NCBI RefSeq assembly: GCF_007988805.1
Contig: NZ_BJUV01000005.1
Location: 1-64,000, forward strand
Direction of reading: 5' to 3'
Origin: Frigoribacterium faeni
Lineage (GTDB): Bacteria; Actinomycetota; Actinomycetes; Actinomycetales; Microbacteriaceae
DNA: 64,000 bases
The notes under the pieces are model-generated. The model did no database searches, was not told the origin of the DNA, and saw nothing but the letters and a program-made list of their open reading frames with translations. The number at the start of each line of letters is the position of its first letter. Positions within the stretch are counted from its first letter, which is position 1. The position numbers and the translations under genes were made by a program. This document shows positions 23,166 to 32,900 of this stretch, in pieces.

Positions 23166-24488
23166 ATGCCGAAGCTCCGTATCGGGCCCTACGAGGCCGT
23201 ACCCGTCGACGGACCCTCGACGCGACGCTGGTGGGAGTCCACCGACGGCGACGGACGACCCGTGCTGCTCCGCGCCGCGTCCGCCGGCGACGGCCGTGAC
23301 GTGGTGATCGAGGCGGTGGCGCTCGACAGGGCCGATCATCCGCACGTCGTCGAGGTCTTCCACGACGACGAGCACACGCCGGTCGTCGTCACGGCCGGGA
23401 TCCCCGCGGTCCGTCTCGATCGGTGGCTGTCCGAACGGGGGACGATCAGCAGGGGCGAGGCGGTCACGCTCGTCGTCCCGCTGGCCTCGGCCCTCGCTCA
23501 CCTCGAGGCTCGCGGACTCGCACCCCTCGCGATCGAGCCGCACGACATCGGGATCGACTCCCGCGGCGCACCCGTGCTCCTCGGGCTGTCGGGGCCGGCC
23601 TCCGCGCGCCCTCGGGCGGGCGATCCGTCTCCGGCGGCAGGCGATCTCCGGCGACTCGTCGCGGATCGGCTCGAGGGCTCGTCGTGGTCGGCCTCGCCCC
23701 CGACGACGGTCGACGAGCTCCTCGAGTGGGCCCATGACCTCGGTGAGCCCACGCCCCTCCCGACCGTCTTCGCCCCCGACGAGCGAACCGGCGCGACCGT
23801 GCCAGGGGACGCCGTCGAGCGTGTCCTGCCCGCCTGGACGCGCATCCTGCCCGAGAGCGAGCTCGTCGAGCGTGCTCTGGAATGGTGGGCCACCCGGTCG
23901 TCGACGACGATCCTCGATCGAGTCCGCGCGGTCCGTCCGCGGTTCCGGGTCATGGCGGGTCTCTGCGCGCTCTCCCTCGTCGGGGCGGCGGTGCTCCTGC
24001 CGGCCGGCTCGGATACCGTGACCCCCTCCGCCTCGTCGGACCGGACCCCGGCTCCGGCGGACGGCTCCGCGGGGCCGTCACCGGACCCCGAGGTCGCCGA
24101 GGGATCCCCCTCGCCTCAGCGCGAGGCGCCTTCCCCGTCGGTCGAGCCGCCCCCGCCGTCCGAGACCCTCGTGCGCGGTGACGACGCCGCGGCGGCGACG
24201 GCGGTCCTGCTGGAGGCGCGGGTCGGGTGCCTGAGAGACGTCACGGTGTCGTGCCTGTCCGCCGTCGACCACGCCGGCTCCCCTCTCGCCGTCGCGGATG
24301 CCGCCGCACTCGCCGATCCCGGCGTCGTCGAGACGCTGGTCCTCCCGATCCGACTCGGCGACGAGCAGCAGCGGCTCGGCGAGAGCGTCCTCTTCGAGGC
24401 GTTCACCGCGCACGACGAACCGGCCTCGGTCCTCGTGGTGAGGACCGAGGCCGGTTGGCGTCTGCGTGAGATCGAGGCCCGCCGCTAG
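23166..24488 (+). CDS. membrane-anchored pseudokinase-like protein
   Basis: 440 residues. Residues 1-245 look like a decayed protein kinase domain: a glycine-poor N-lobe, a hinge-like VTAGIPAVRLDRWLSERGTI, and IEPHDIGIDSRGAPVLLGL where a kinase would have HRDLKPxN...DFG. The invariant Lys, catalytic Asp and DFG Asp are not recognisable. One membrane helix follows (about 262-280, VMAGLCALSLVGAAVLLPAG), then a Ser/Pro-rich spacer and a C-terminal domain, probably extracytoplasmic, with two cysteines (GCLRDVTVSC). It converges with sucB. A perfect 14-base hairpin lies inside the last codons. Role unknown; scaffold or sensor is a guess. Confidence 0.65.
   Translation: MPKLRIGPYEAVPVDGPSTRRWWESTDGDGRPVLLRAASAGDGRDVVIEAVALDRADHPHVVEVFHDDEHTPVVVTAGIPAVRLDRWLSERGTISRGEAVTLVVPLASALAHLEARGLAPLAIEPHDIGIDSRGAPVLLGLSGPASARPRAGDPSPAAGDLRRLVADRLEGSSWSASPPTTVDELLEWAHDLGEPTPLPTVFAPDERTGATVPGDAVERVLPAWTRILPESELVERALEWWATRSSTTILDRVRAVRPRFRVMAGLCALSLVGAAVLLPAGSDTVTPSASSDRTPAPADGSAGPSPDPEVAEGSPSPQREAPSPSVEPPPPSETLVRGDDAAAATAVLLEARVGCLRDVTVSCLSAVDHAGSPLAVADAAALADPGVVETLVLPIRLGDEQQRLGESVLFEAFTAHDEPASVLVVRTEAGWRLREIEARR
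24420..24454. terminator. hairpin inside the 3' end of the pseudokinase gene
   Basis: Perfect 14-base stem CCGGCCTCGGTCCT / AGGACCGAGGCCGG with a 7-base loop, wholly within coding sequence, 34 bases before the stop. With the small stem at 24476-24494 it may form a bidirectional terminator for the convergent genes. Confidence 0.5.
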
Positions 24489-24494
24489 CGGGCC
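24476..24494. terminator. small hairpin over the stop codon, between pseudokinase gene and sucB
   Basis: 7-base stem GGCCCGC / GCGGGCC with loop CGCTA; the TAG stop of the pseudokinase gene lies within it. Only 11 bases separate the two convergent genes. Confidence 0.45.
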
Positions 24495-24499
24495 CGCGA

Positions 24500-25960
24500 T
24501 CAGATTCCGAGCTTGGCCGAGAAGTCGCCCGCCTCGAGACGGGTCTTGACCGCCACGAGGAATCGAGCGGCGTCGGCACCGTCGACGATGCGGTGATCGT
24601 ACGACAGGGCCAGGTAGACCATGGATCGCACGGCGATGGCTTCGCCGCCGTCGACCTTCACGACGACCGGACGCTTCACGACGACACCGGTGCCGAGGAT
24701 GGCCACCTGCGGGAGGAACACCACGGGGGTGTCGAACAGGGCTCCACGCGAACCCGTGTTCGTGACCGTGAAGGTGCCGCCTGCGAGCTCGTCGGGCTTC
24801 AGCTTGTTGTCGCGCGTGCGCTGGGCCAGGTCGGCGATCTCGCCGGCGATGCCCGCCAGATCGAGGTCCGCCGCGTTCTTGATCACCGGGGTGAGGAGTC
24901 CGCGCTCCGTGTCCACGGCCATGCTGATGTTCTCGTGGTCGGGGTAGACGATCGAGTCGCCGTCGACGGTGGCGTTCAGCTTGGGGTGGGCCTGCAGCGC
25001 CTCGGCGGCCGCCAGCGTGAAGAACGGAAGGAACGACAGCTTGTTGCCCGTCTTCTCGAGGAAGGCGGCCTTGTTCGCGTCGCGGAACGACGCGACGGCG
25101 GTGACGTCGACCTCGACGACGCTGGTCAGCTGCGCCATGGCCTGCATCGACTGGACGGCGCGCTCGGCGACGACCTTGCGGAGACGGGTCATGGGGACCG
25201 TGGTGCCGCGGAGGGGCGACACCTCGATCGGAGCGGCAGCGGGTGCCTCGGTCGTCGCGCTGGACGCGGCGGACTCGGCCGCGGCGAGCACGTCCTCCTT
25301 GCGGATCCGTCCGCCTACTCCGCTGCCCGAGACGGTCGACAGGTCGACGCCCTTCTCGTTCGCGAGCTTGCGGACCAGAGGCGTCACGTAACCCGCCACC
25401 GAACCGGAGTCCGTCGCCGGAGCCGACGCGGCGGGGGCCGAGGCTGCGGGTGCGGCGGGAGCCGGGGCCGCGGGGGCAGCGGCAGGCGGTGCCGCCGCGG
25501 CGGGAGCGGCCGCGGGGGCTGCCGCAGGCGCTGCGGCCTGGGGGGCCGCGGGAGCAGGGTCCGCCGCCGGTGCGGGCTCGGGGGCGGTCTCGGCGGACTC
25601 CTCACCCGGAGCGGGAGCCGCGGACGACGGGACCTCGGCTTCTTCGGCTTCCGGCTCCGACGGGGCCTCGGCGGGGGACTCGGCCTGCTCGTCGGCTGCG
25701 GGCTCGCCGGAGTCGCTCGAGCTGCCGTCGCCGATCCGGACGAGCGCGGTTCCGACCTCGACGGTCTCGTCCTCCGGTACGAGGATCTCTTCGATCACGC
25801 CGGCCACGGGCGACGGAATCTCGGTGTCGACCTTGTCGGTCGAGACCTCGAGCAGCGGCTCGTCGACCTCGACGCGGTCACCGACATTCTTCAACCAGCG
25901 GGTGACCGTACCCTCGGTGACACTCTCACCGAGTGCCGGGAGGTTGACGGATTCGCTCAT
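24500..25960 (-). CDS. sucB: dihydrolipoamide acyltransferase (E2; succinyltransferase-type)
   Basis: E2 core of a 2-oxoacid dehydrogenase complex; transfers acyl groups via lipoyl-lysine. 486 residues with a single N-terminal lipoyl domain (lipoylated Lys in [14 protein letters not shown], about residue 43), a very long Ala/Pro-rich swinging linker (about 95-190), the E3-binding domain ([20 protein letters not shown]), and the catalytic domain ending with [16 protein letters not shown], which contains the active His and Asp. AAAGGAG precedes the ATG. Downstream of lpdA (E3) by 56 bases, so one operon. Annotated as 2-oxoglutarate E2 in many actinobacteria; use with pyruvate or branched-chain dehydrogenase is possible. 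Confidence 0.9.
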   Translation of the reverse strand: MSESVNLPALGESVTEGTVTRWLKNVGDRVEVDEPLLEVSTDKVDTEIPSPVAGVIEEILVPEDETVEVGTALVRIGDGSSSDSGEPAADEQAESPAEAPSEPEAEEAEVPSSAAPAPGEESAETAPEPAPAADPAPAAPQAAAPAAAPAAAPAAAAPPAAAPAAPAPAAPAASAPAASAPATDSGSVAGYVTPLVRKLANEKGVDLSTVSGSGVGGRIRKEDVLAAAESAASSATTEAPAAAPIEVSPLRGTTVPMTRLRKVVAERAVQSMQAMAQLTSVVEVDVTAVASFRDANKAAFLEKTGNKLSFLPFFTLAAAEALQAHPKLNATVDGDSIVYPDHENISMAVDTERGLLTPVIKNAADLDLAGIAGEIADLAQRTRDNKLKPDELAGGTFTVTNTGSRGALFDTPVVFLPQVAILGTGVVVKRPVVVKVDGGEAIAVRSMVYLALSYDHRIVDGADAARFLVAVKTRLEAGDFSAKLGI

Positions 25961-26016
25961 CTGTGGAACTCCTTTGACGACATTGTGTGTCTTTGTGTGT
26001 GCAGGAAAAAGTGCGA

Positions 26017-27390
26017 CTACATCGCGTGGAGGGGCTTGCCCGCCAGGGCGAGCATCGCCTCCCCGAGTGCTTCGTTCTGGGTGGGGTGCGCGTGGATCAG
26101 CGGCGCGACGTCTTCCGGGTACGCCTCCCAGTTGACGGCCAGCTGAGCTTCGCCGATGAGCTCGCCGACGCGAGCGCCGATCATGTGCACTCCGACGACG
26201 GGGCCGTCCACGACGCGCACGACCTTGACCGAGCCCGAGGTGCCGATGATGTGGCTCTTGCCGTTGCCGGCCAGGTTGTAGTCGTAGCTGGAGACCTTGT
26301 CGGCGCCGTACTTCTCCGAGGCCTTCGCCTCGGTGAGTCCGACGGAGGCGACCTCGGGGTCGGAGTAGGTCACCTTGGGGATGTTGACGTCCTCGATGAT
26401 CTGGGGTTTGAGGCCCGCGATCTCCTCGGCGACGAAGATGCCGTGCTGGAAGCTCCGGTGGGCCAGCTGCAGTCCGGGGACGATGTCGCCCACGGCGTAG
26501 ACGCCGGGGACGTTCGTGGCCAGTCGCTCGTTGGTGATGACGAAGCCGCGGTCGATCGTGATGCCGACCTCCTCGAACCCGAGTCCGGCGGTCGACGGTC
26601 CGCGGCCCACGGCCACGAGCAGCAGGTCCGCCTCGACGGTGGTGCCGTCCTCGAGCGTGACGACGACGCCGTCGTCGTTCTGGGTCACGCCCTGGAAGCG
26701 GACACCGAGCGAGAATCCGATGCCGCGCTTGCGGAAGGCGCGCTCGAACTGCTTGCTGATCGACTCCTCCTCGTTGGGGACGAGGTGGGGGAGGGCCTCG
26801 ATGATGGTCACGTCGGCGCCGAAGGACTTCCAGACGCTCGCGAACTCGACGCCGATGACGCCGCCGCCGAGGATGGCGACCTTGTTCGGCACGTGGTCGA
26901 GGGCGAGGGCCTGCTCGCTCGTGATGACCTTGCCTCCGATGTCGAGACCGGGGAGGCTGCGCGAATACGACCCCGTGGCGAGCACGACGTTCTTCGCGCG
27001 GAGCGTGACGTCGCCGACCTGAACGGTCGACGGGGAGGTGAGTCGGCCTTCGCCCTCGATGGTCGTGATGCCCCGGGCCTTCACGAGTCCCTGGAGGCCC
27101 TTGTACTTGCTGGCGACGACGCCCTCCCGGTACGAGGTCACCGCGGCGATGTCGATGCCGTGGAAGTCGGTGTGGACTCCGTACTTCGCCGACTCGCGGG
27201 AGACGTCGGCCACCTCGGCCGAGTGCAGCAGCGCCTTGGTGGGGATGCAGCCACGGTGGAGGCAGGTGCCACCGACCTTGTCCTTCTCGACCAGTGCGAC
27301 GTTGAGGCCCAGCTCGCTCGCCCGGAGGGCGGCAGCGTATCCACCGCTGCCGCCGCCGAGCACGACCAGGTCAAAATTCTGTTCCGACAC
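26017..27390 (-). CDS. lpdA: dihydrolipoyl dehydrogenase (E3)
   Basis: FAD/NAD flavoprotein that reoxidises lipoyl groups; 457 residues. Seen: the N-terminal FAD motif [13 protein letters not shown], the redox-active disulfide [12 protein letters not shown], the NAD-binding motif [16 protein letters not shown], and the C-terminal catalytic dyad [13 protein letters not shown]. The FAD-ribityl motif is GVYAVGDIV. The start is the GTG at 27388-27390, with GAGGGAG upstream. It precedes sucB on the same strand, so E3 and E2 are made together. E1 is not in the window. Confidence 0.95.
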   Translation of the reverse strand: MSEQNFDLVVLGGGSGGYAAALRASELGLNVALVEKDKVGGTCLHRGCIPTKALLHSAEVADVSRESAKYGVHTDFHGIDIAAVTSYREGVVASKYKGLQGLVKARGITTIEGEGRLTSPSTVQVGDVTLRAKNVVLATGSYSRSLPGLDIGGKVITSEQALALDHVPNKVAILGGGVIGVEFASVWKSFGADVTIIEALPHLVPNEEESISKQFERAFRKRGIGFSLGVRFQGVTQNDDGVVVTLEDGTTVEADLLLVAVGRGPSTAGLGFEEVGITIDRGFVITNERLATNVPGVYAVGDIVPGLQLAHRSFQHGIFVAEEIAGLKPQIIEDVNIPKVTYSDPEVASVGLTEAKASEKYGADKVSSYDYNLAGNGKSHIIGTSGSVKVVRVVDGPVVGVHMIGARVGELIGEAQLAVNWEAYPEDVAPLIHAHPTQNEALGEAMLALAGKPLHAM

Positions 27391-27548
27391 CCAGCAACTC
27401 CCTCGTGCGTTCGGAGGTTCCCCCGCCGGGAGACTCGGCGTCGGCGTGGTGACGTCGACGCGTCGCCAGGCTTGCCTCCGTCGTGGTGAGGAGGGCGACC
27501 GGCGTACGGGACCGTGATCGGCGGGATTCTCCCGCCTCGTCGACCCTA

Positions 27549-29027
27549 CTACGCGGCCGAAAACTCCGAGGCCAGCTCTAGCAGGGTTCTCACGGAAACC
27601 CCGGTCGAGCCCTTGCCGGTGTAGCCGTACCCGGAGCCCTTGTTGTTGGACGGTCCCGCGATGTCGAGGTGCACCCAGGGAAGCGCCTCCTCCGACCCCT
27701 CGCGCTTGCCGACGAACTCGTTCAGGAACACCCCGGCGAGGAGCATCCCGGCGGCGGTGTTGCCCGGTGTGGCGTTGACCAGGTCGGCGACGTCCGAGGA
27801 GAGGCGCGCCTTCAGCTCGCCCGGCAGCGGCATGCGCCAGAAGGTCTCGCCGACCGAGTCGGCCACCTCCACGACCCGCGAGGCGAGGTCGTCGTTGCCC
27901 ATGACGCCGACGGTGCGCATGCCGAGCGCCACCACCTGGGCTCCGGTCAGGGTCGCGACGTCGATGACCGCGTCGGGCTGCTCCTCGCTGGCGGCGACGA
28001 GGCCGTCGGCCATGACGAGCCGTCCCTCGGCGTCGGTGTTGGTCACCTCGACCGTGGTGCCGCCCCGGATCGTCAGGACGTCGTCCGGTCGGATGGCCGT
28101 GCCGCTGGGCATGTTCTCGGCGATGCAGAGCCAGGCCGTCAGCCTGACCGGGAGGGCGAGCTCGGCTGCGGCGACCGTGACGGCCAGGACCGTGGCGGCG
28201 CCGGTCATGTCGTCCTTCATCCCGAGCATCGACCCGGCCGGCTTGAGCGAGAGTCCGCCCGTGTCGTAGGTGATGCCCTTGCCGACGAGGGCGAGGTGCT
28301 TGGCGGCGCCGGCGGGGGAGTACTCGACCTTCACGAGCCGGGGCCCGCGGGACGATCCCTGACCGACGCCCAGGATGCCTCCGTAGCCACCGGCGCGGAG
28401 CTCGTCCTCCGCGAGGACGGTGACGGTCAGATCGGTGCCCTCGGCCAGCGAGACGGCGATGTCGGCCAGGGCCTGGGGGTACATCTGCTGCGGGGGAGTG
28501 TTCGAGAGGTCCCGGACGGTGTGCACGGCCGTCGCCACGGCGCGTGCCGCACGGACGACGGACTCGTCGACGGAGGTGTCGGTGGCGAGGACGATGTCAC
28601 GGGCGTGCCGCCGGGTCGCGGAAGCGGACGCGGAGCGGAACGAGTCGAACTCGTAGGAGGCGATGGCGGCGCCCTCGAGAGCGGCCCGCGCCTCCTCGGC
28701 GGTGGACACGGGCAGGGCCAGGACGACCCGGTCGACGCCGGTGAGCTGACGCACGGCGGAGCCGGCGCCGTAGCGGAGGGCCTCGGCGTCGACGGCGTCG
28801 CCGAGGCCGATGAGGGCGATGCTCGTGGCGGAGACGCCGGAACCGGGGAGCCGGACGAGTTCGTCACGAGCGCCGGAGACGCCCACCGCGCTCAGGGAGT
28901 CGGCCACGCCGGCCAGGTCGGTCGTCAGCTGGGGGCCGTCCGGGGTCTTCCGGACGCCCACGACGAGGACGTCGCCGTCGATGCCGATCGCGGCGGTGGT
29001 GGAGGTGGTCAGCGTGAGATCCGTCAT
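27549..29027 (-). CDS. pepA: leucyl aminopeptidase (M17)
   Basis: Cytoplasmic aminopeptidase with a dinuclear metal site; 492 residues. The N-terminal regulatory domain (about 1-165) is followed by the catalytic domain with VGKGITYDTGGLSLKPAGSM (metal-binding Lys and Asp), MKDDMTGAATVL, and the family signature NTDAEGRLVMADGL. The C-terminal SGYGYTGKGSTGVSVRTL is normal. I chose the ATG at 29025-29027 because minus-strand TACGAT lies 8 bases before it. Single gene, divergent from the PAC2 gene. A dispersed-motif-like GAGGAGGCGCGGGCC occurs in the coding region at about 28682-28697. Confidence 0.93.
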   Translation of the reverse strand: MTDLTLTTSTTAAIGIDGDVLVVGVRKTPDGPQLTTDLAGVADSLSAVGVSGARDELVRLPGSGVSATSIALIGLGDAVDAEALRYGAGSAVRQLTGVDRVVLALPVSTAEEARAALEGAAIASYEFDSFRSASASATRRHARDIVLATDTSVDESVVRAARAVATAVHTVRDLSNTPPQQMYPQALADIAVSLAEGTDLTVTVLAEDELRAGGYGGILGVGQGSSRGPRLVKVEYSPAGAAKHLALVGKGITYDTGGLSLKPAGSMLGMKDDMTGAATVLAVTVAAAELALPVRLTAWLCIAENMPSGTAIRPDDVLTIRGGTTVEVTNTDAEGRLVMADGLVAASEEQPDAVIDVATLTGAQVVALGMRTVGVMGNDDLASRVVEVADSVGETFWRMPLPGELKARLSSDVADLVNATPGNTAAGMLLAGVFLNEFVGKREGSEEALPWVHLDIAGPSNNKGSGYGYTGKGSTGVSVRTLLELASEFSAA

Positions 29028-29101
29028 GACCACGATCGTAGCCAGGACGCCTGTTCGCTCTCGGCACGTGGCGCGAGCCCCTGGACCGGACCGGCCATGC
29101 C

Positions 29102-29107
29102 TAGGCT
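29102..29107 (+). promoter_or_regulatory. -10 hexamer TAGGCT, leaderless promoter of PAC2 gene
   Basis: TAGGCT ends 6 bases before the ATG at 29114; the divergent pepA -10 (minus-strand TACGAT) lies about 60 bases away. Confidence 0.5.
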
Positions 29108-29113
29108 TGAGCC

Positions 29114-30031
29114 ATGCACGACCCCGCAGGACTCTACGACCTCTCCTCCGACGCCTCGGAGGTGCCCGACGGGCTGCCGCTGGTGGCCGGTCTGACCGGC
29201 TTCGCCGACGCCGGCTCGGCGGTGAGTCAACTCGCCGACTACATGCTCGAGACCCTCGACCACACGCTCGTGGCGTCCTTCGACACCGACGAGCTGCTCG
29301 ACTACCGCGCCCGACGCCCCGTCTTCACGTTCGATCACGACCACGTGAGCGAGGTCGCCGTCGCGCGGCTGTCGCTGCACCTGGTCCACGACGACATCGG
29401 TCAGCCGTTCCTCCTCCTCTCCGGGTTCGAGCCCGACTTCCAGTGGAACCGCTTCACGGCGGCCGTCCTGCAACTGGTCGAGCGCTATCGGGTGTCGACG
29501 ACGACCTGGGTCCACTCGATCCCGATGCCCGTCCCGCACACCCGTCCGATCGGCGTCACCGTCAGCGGCAACCGGGCCGACCTCATCGAGTCGCTCTCGG
29601 TCTGGAAGCCCGTCACCCAGGCGCCCGCGAACGCCCTGCACCTCATCGAGCATCGTCTCGGCGAGGAGGGGCATCCCACGGCCGGATTCGTGCTGCTCGT
29701 CCCTCACTATCTCGCCGACACCGAGTTCCCCGACGCCGCGGTGGCCGCGCTGTCGAGCATCAGCGCCGCCACGGGGCTCATCTTCCCGACCGACCGGCTC
29801 CGTGAAGAGGGGCGGGAGTTCCTGAACAAGGTCGAGGAGCAGGTGCACGGCAACACCGAGCTCTCCCGCCTGGTCTCCACTCTCGAAGAGCGCCACGACA
29901 CGTACATGGAAGGCAATCCGCTTCCGTCGCCCCTGACCGACCAGGACGGTCGCGTCCCGACGGCCGACGCCCTCGCAGCCGAGCTCGAGAAGTTCCTCGC
30001 GCGTCGCTCGGACGGGGACCCGGCGAGCTGA
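29114..30031 (+). CDS. PAC2 family protein
   Basis: 305 residues. The N-terminus, LPLVAGLTGFADAGSAVSQL, is the hallmark of the PAC2 (proteasome assembly chaperone-like) family. It continues with ASFDTDELLDYRARRPVFTF, then PFLLLSGFEPDFQW, and a C-terminal helical part including NTELSRLVSTLEERHDTYME. Actinobacterial members are widespread; a link to proteasome assembly is by homology only, and no proteasome genes are nearby. Leaderless start. The dispersed motif begins within its stop codon. The MFS gene follows on the same strand with its own promoter. Confidence 0.9.
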   Translation: MHDPAGLYDLSSDASEVPDGLPLVAGLTGFADAGSAVSQLADYMLETLDHTLVASFDTDELLDYRARRPVFTFDHDHVSEVAVARLSLHLVHDDIGQPFLLLSGFEPDFQWNRFTAAVLQLVERYRVSTTTWVHSIPMPVPHTRPIGVTVSGNRADLIESLSVWKPVTQAPANALHLIEHRLGEEGHPTAGFVLLVPHYLADTEFPDAAVAALSSISAATGLIFPTDRLREEGREFLNKVEEQVHGNTELSRLVSTLEERHDTYMEGNPLPSPLTDQDGRVPTADALAAELEKFLARRSDGDPAS

Positions 30032-30045
30032 CCCGCGCCTCCTCG
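30030..30045 (+). repeat. copy of dispersed GACCCGCGCCTCCTCG motif
   Basis: Exact 16-base match to the copy at 8920, again starting at the second base of the preceding TGA stop codon. Confidence 0.6.
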
Positions 30046-30071
30046 ACGTCCGCGGCCCGATCCCGCTCGGG

Positions 30072-30077
30072 TAGATT
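30072..30077 (+). promoter_or_regulatory. -10 hexamer TAGATT, leaderless promoter of MFS gene
   Basis: TAGATT ends 6 bases before the GTG at 30084. Confidence 0.5.
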
Positions 30078-30083
30078 CGACGG

Positions 30084-31424
30084 GTGAACTCGTCGCGCGC
30101 CTGGCTCGTCTGGGGCGCCGCCGTCTTCGCCTACGTCGTGGCCGTGCTCCAGCGCTCGTCCCTCGGGGTCTCGGGCGTCGAGGCCCGTCACCTCTTCGAC
30201 GTGTCGGCGTCCACCCTGTCGACCCTCGCGGTCGTCCAGCTGGTCGTCTACGCCGGTCTGCAGATCCCGGTCGGGGTGATGCTCGACCGGGTCGGTCCGA
30301 AGGCGCTCATCGTCACGGGCGGGGTCCTGCTCGCCCTGGGCCAGTTCGTCGTCGCCTTCTCGCCGCCCGTGATCGGAGTGGCCATCGTCGGTCGCGTGTT
30401 CGTCGGCGCCGGCGACGCCATGACGTTCATCTCCGTCATCCGACTGCTCCCGTCGTGGTTCCGCGGGCCGATCCTGCCCCAGGTCTCGCAGTGGACCGGC
30501 AATGTCGGTCAGCTGGGTCAGATCCTCTCCGCGGTGCCGCTGTCGCTCATCCTGCACGGTTCCGGCTGGTCGCCGGCCTTCGTCAGCGCCGCGTCGCTGT
30601 CGGTCGTCGCCGTCGTCGTCGTCGTCCTCGTCGTGTCGGAGTCCCCGGAGGGGCGCACGGCGTCGGCCGGGACGGCCACCTGGCGCGCCGCGGGCCGTCA
30701 ACTCGTCGAGAGCGCCCGGAGACCGGGCACCAGGCTCGGCTTCTGGTCGCACTTCGTCACGCAGTCCTCCGGCACGGTGTTCAGCCTGCTCTGGGGTGTC
30801 CCGTTCCTCGTCGGCGGTCTCGGGTTCTCGTCCGCCGGGGCCTCGGGCATGCTCGCCGTGCTCGTCGCGTCCGGGGTGGTCGCCGGGCCGATCCTGGGAC
30901 TCCTCGTGGCTCGATTCCCCTTGCGCCGGTCGAACCTCGTGCTCGGCATCGTGTCGGGGATGGGCCTGACCTGGGCCGTGGTCCTGGCCTGGCCTGGCAC
31001 GCCACCCGTCTGGCTCGCGGTCGTCCTCGTCGTGGTCATCGGGGTGGGCGGACCCGGGTCGATCATCGGGTTCGACTTCGCCCGCACGTTCAACCCGTTG
31101 CGGAGCCTCGGGGTGGCGAACGGCATCGTCAACGTCGGCGGCTTCCTCGCCAGCTTCGTCATGATGTTCCTCATCGGAGTGGTGCTCGACCAGCTCGACG
31201 CCGCCCGCATCGCGTCCGGGAGGCCCAGCGACATCTTCTCCTTCGAGTCGTTCCGTGTCGCGTTCCTGGTGCAGTACCTCGTCGTGGGCGCCGGGGTCGT
31301 CGGGCTGATCGTCGAGCGTCGGCGGACCAGGTACGGGCTTCATCGCGAAGAGGGGATCGAGGTGGCGCCGATCTGGGTGGCCCTCGCGAGACGGTGGCGA
31401 TCGACGCGAGGCGGATCCGACTGA
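30084..31424 (+). CDS. major facilitator superfamily transporter
   Basis: 446 residues with about twelve hydrophobic helices. The N-terminus, WLVWGAAVFAYVVAVLQRSS, and the loop-2/3 motif GVMLDRVGPKALIVTGGVLL (the G-x-x-x-D-R-x-G signature) identify the MFS. The central loop (ESPEGRTASAGTATWRAAGR) lies at about residues 188-208. It resembles the nitrate/nitrite or hexose-phosphate-like MFS proteins placed before sigA in related genomes, but the substrate cannot be deduced. GTG start after a -10 hexamer, leaderless. The sigA leader follows. Confidence 0.85.
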   Translation: MNSSRAWLVWGAAVFAYVVAVLQRSSLGVSGVEARHLFDVSASTLSTLAVVQLVVYAGLQIPVGVMLDRVGPKALIVTGGVLLALGQFVVAFSPPVIGVAIVGRVFVGAGDAMTFISVIRLLPSWFRGPILPQVSQWTGNVGQLGQILSAVPLSLILHGSGWSPAFVSAASLSVVAVVVVVLVVSESPEGRTASAGTATWRAAGRQLVESARRPGTRLGFWSHFVTQSSGTVFSLLWGVPFLVGGLGFSSAGASGMLAVLVASGVVAGPILGLLVARFPLRRSNLVLGIVSGMGLTWAVVLAWPGTPPVWLAVVLVVVIGVGGPGSIIGFDFARTFNPLRSLGVANGIVNVGGFLASFVMMFLIGVVLDQLDAARIASGRPSDIFSFESFRVAFLVQYLVVGAGVVGLIVERRRTRYGLHREEGIEVAPIWVALARRWRSTRGGSD

Positions 31425-31672
31425 GCGACGTGCGCGGCCGTGTCGGCGCCGGCGCGGTGGGCGTGCAATAATGGATCACGGACCCGTTCGTGTCTCTATG
31501 GCTTCCACCACCTCTCGGGGCGTGGCTGTCGCACAGAGACTTGACATGGGTCCTAGTACTGCCCGAAATCGACCGACGCACTCCTCTGCCGGTCGACGTC
31601 CGAAACCCGCGGACACCGATACCGCGTGATACGCGCCCGGACCGGAGCAAACGAGAAGTGAAAGGTGTTCGC

Positions 31673-32896
31673 ATGGCTACTCGCAGCAAGGCGACCACGG
31701 TCGCCGACGAGACCGTGACAGACGAGGTGGCCGCCGCCACCGAGGCCCCCGCCAAGAAGGCCCCCGCGAAGCGCGCCGCGGCCAAGAAGGCTCCGTCCAA
31801 GGCCGCCAAGGCATCGGACGCCGCGGCCGACGACGAGGTCGAGGCCACCGACGCTCCGGCCGACACCGAGGCCGACGCCGACGGCGAGACGACCGAGAAG
31901 GCGCCCGAGGTGCTCCCGACCGGTGCGCTCGTCATCTCGCAGGACGACGACGACGAGATGCCCGTCTACTCGACGACGATCACGGGCGCCACGGCCGACC
32001 CCGTCAAGGACTACCTGAAGCAGATCGGCAAGGTCGCCCTTCTGAACGCGGCCGAAGAGGTCGAGCTGGCCATGCGCATCGAGGCGGGTCTGTTCGCCGA
32101 GGACAAACTGGCGGCCAGCACCGGTCTGAGCAAGGACCTCGAGCGCGAGCTGCGCTGGGTCGCCCGTGACGGTCAGCGGGCCAAGAGCCACCTCCTGGGG
32201 GCGAACCTCCGTCTCGTCGTCAGCCTGGCCAAGCGCTACACGGGCCGAGGCATGCAGTTCCTCGACCTCATCCAGGAGGGCAACCTGGGGCTCATCCGCG
32301 CGGTCGAGAAGTTCGACTACACGAAGGGCTTCAAGTTCTCCACCTACGCCACGTGGTGGATCCGTCAGGCGATCACCCGGGCCATGGCCGACCAGGCGCG
32401 TACCATCCGGATCCCGGTGCACATGGTCGAGGTCATCAACAAGCTCGCACGGGTGCAGCGGCAGATGCTCCAGGACCTCGGTCGCGAACCCACTCCTGAG
32501 GAGCTCTCGCGCGAGCTCGACATGACGCCCGAGAAGGTCGTCGAGGTCCAGAAGTACGGTCGCGAGCCCATCTCGCTCCACACCCCGTTGGGTGAAGACG
32601 GCGACAGCGAGTTCGGCGACCTCATCGAGGACACCGAGGCCGTCGTCCCGGCGGACGCCGTGGGCTTCACCATGCTGCAGAAGCAGCTCGAGTCCCTCCT
32701 CGACAGCCTGTCCGAGCGCGAGGCCGGTGTCATCCGCATGCGCTTCGGCCTGGGCGACGGGATGCCGAAGACCCTCGACCAGATCGGCGACACCTTCGGC
32801 GTGACGCGCGAGCGCATCCGTCAGATCGAGTCCAAGACGATGGCCAAGCTGCGCCACCCGTCCCGTTCGCAGTCGCTCCGCGACTACCTCGAGTAG
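31673..32896 (+). CDS. sigA: primary RNA polymerase sigma factor (SigA/RpoD/HrdB type)
   Basis: Housekeeping sigma factor, 407 residues. The N-terminal 85 residues are a Lys/Ala-rich tail with repeated KKAP units, then acidic residues. Conserved core: [20 protein letters not shown] (region 1.2), [20 protein letters not shown] and [20 protein letters not shown] (region 2), [20 protein letters not shown] (region 3), and [20 protein letters not shown] (region 4.2). AAAGGTG before the ATG supports the start. The 248-base gap before it (31425-31672) holds AT-richer candidate promoters near 31467-31475 (GCAATAATGG) and 31541-31559, so the mRNA probably has a long leader. murT-like follows after 4 bases. 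Confidence 0.96.
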   Translation: MATRSKATTVADETVTDEVAAATEAPAKKAPAKRAAAKKAPSKAAKASDAAADDEVEATDAPADTEADADGETTEKAPEVLPTGALVISQDDDDEMPVYSTTITGATADPVKDYLKQIGKVALLNAAEEVELAMRIEAGLFAEDKLAASTGLSKDLERELRWVARDGQRAKSHLLGANLRLVVSLAKRYTGRGMQFLDLIQEGNLGLIRAVEKFDYTKGFKFSTYATWWIRQAITRAMADQARTIRIPVHMVEVINKLARVQRQMLQDLGREPTPEELSRELDMTPEKVVEVQKYGREPISLHTPLGEDGDSEFGDLIEDTEAVVPADAVGFTMLQKQLESLLDSLSEREAGVIRMRFGLGDGMPKTLDQIGDTFGVTRERIRQIESKTMAKLRHPSRSQSLRDYLE

Positions 32897-32900
32897 GCCC

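Noticed and set aside
31425-31672. Riboswitch or small gene in the sigA leader
   Set aside because: I found promoter-like AT-rich strings but no conserved riboswitch core and no convincing short frame with a start signal.
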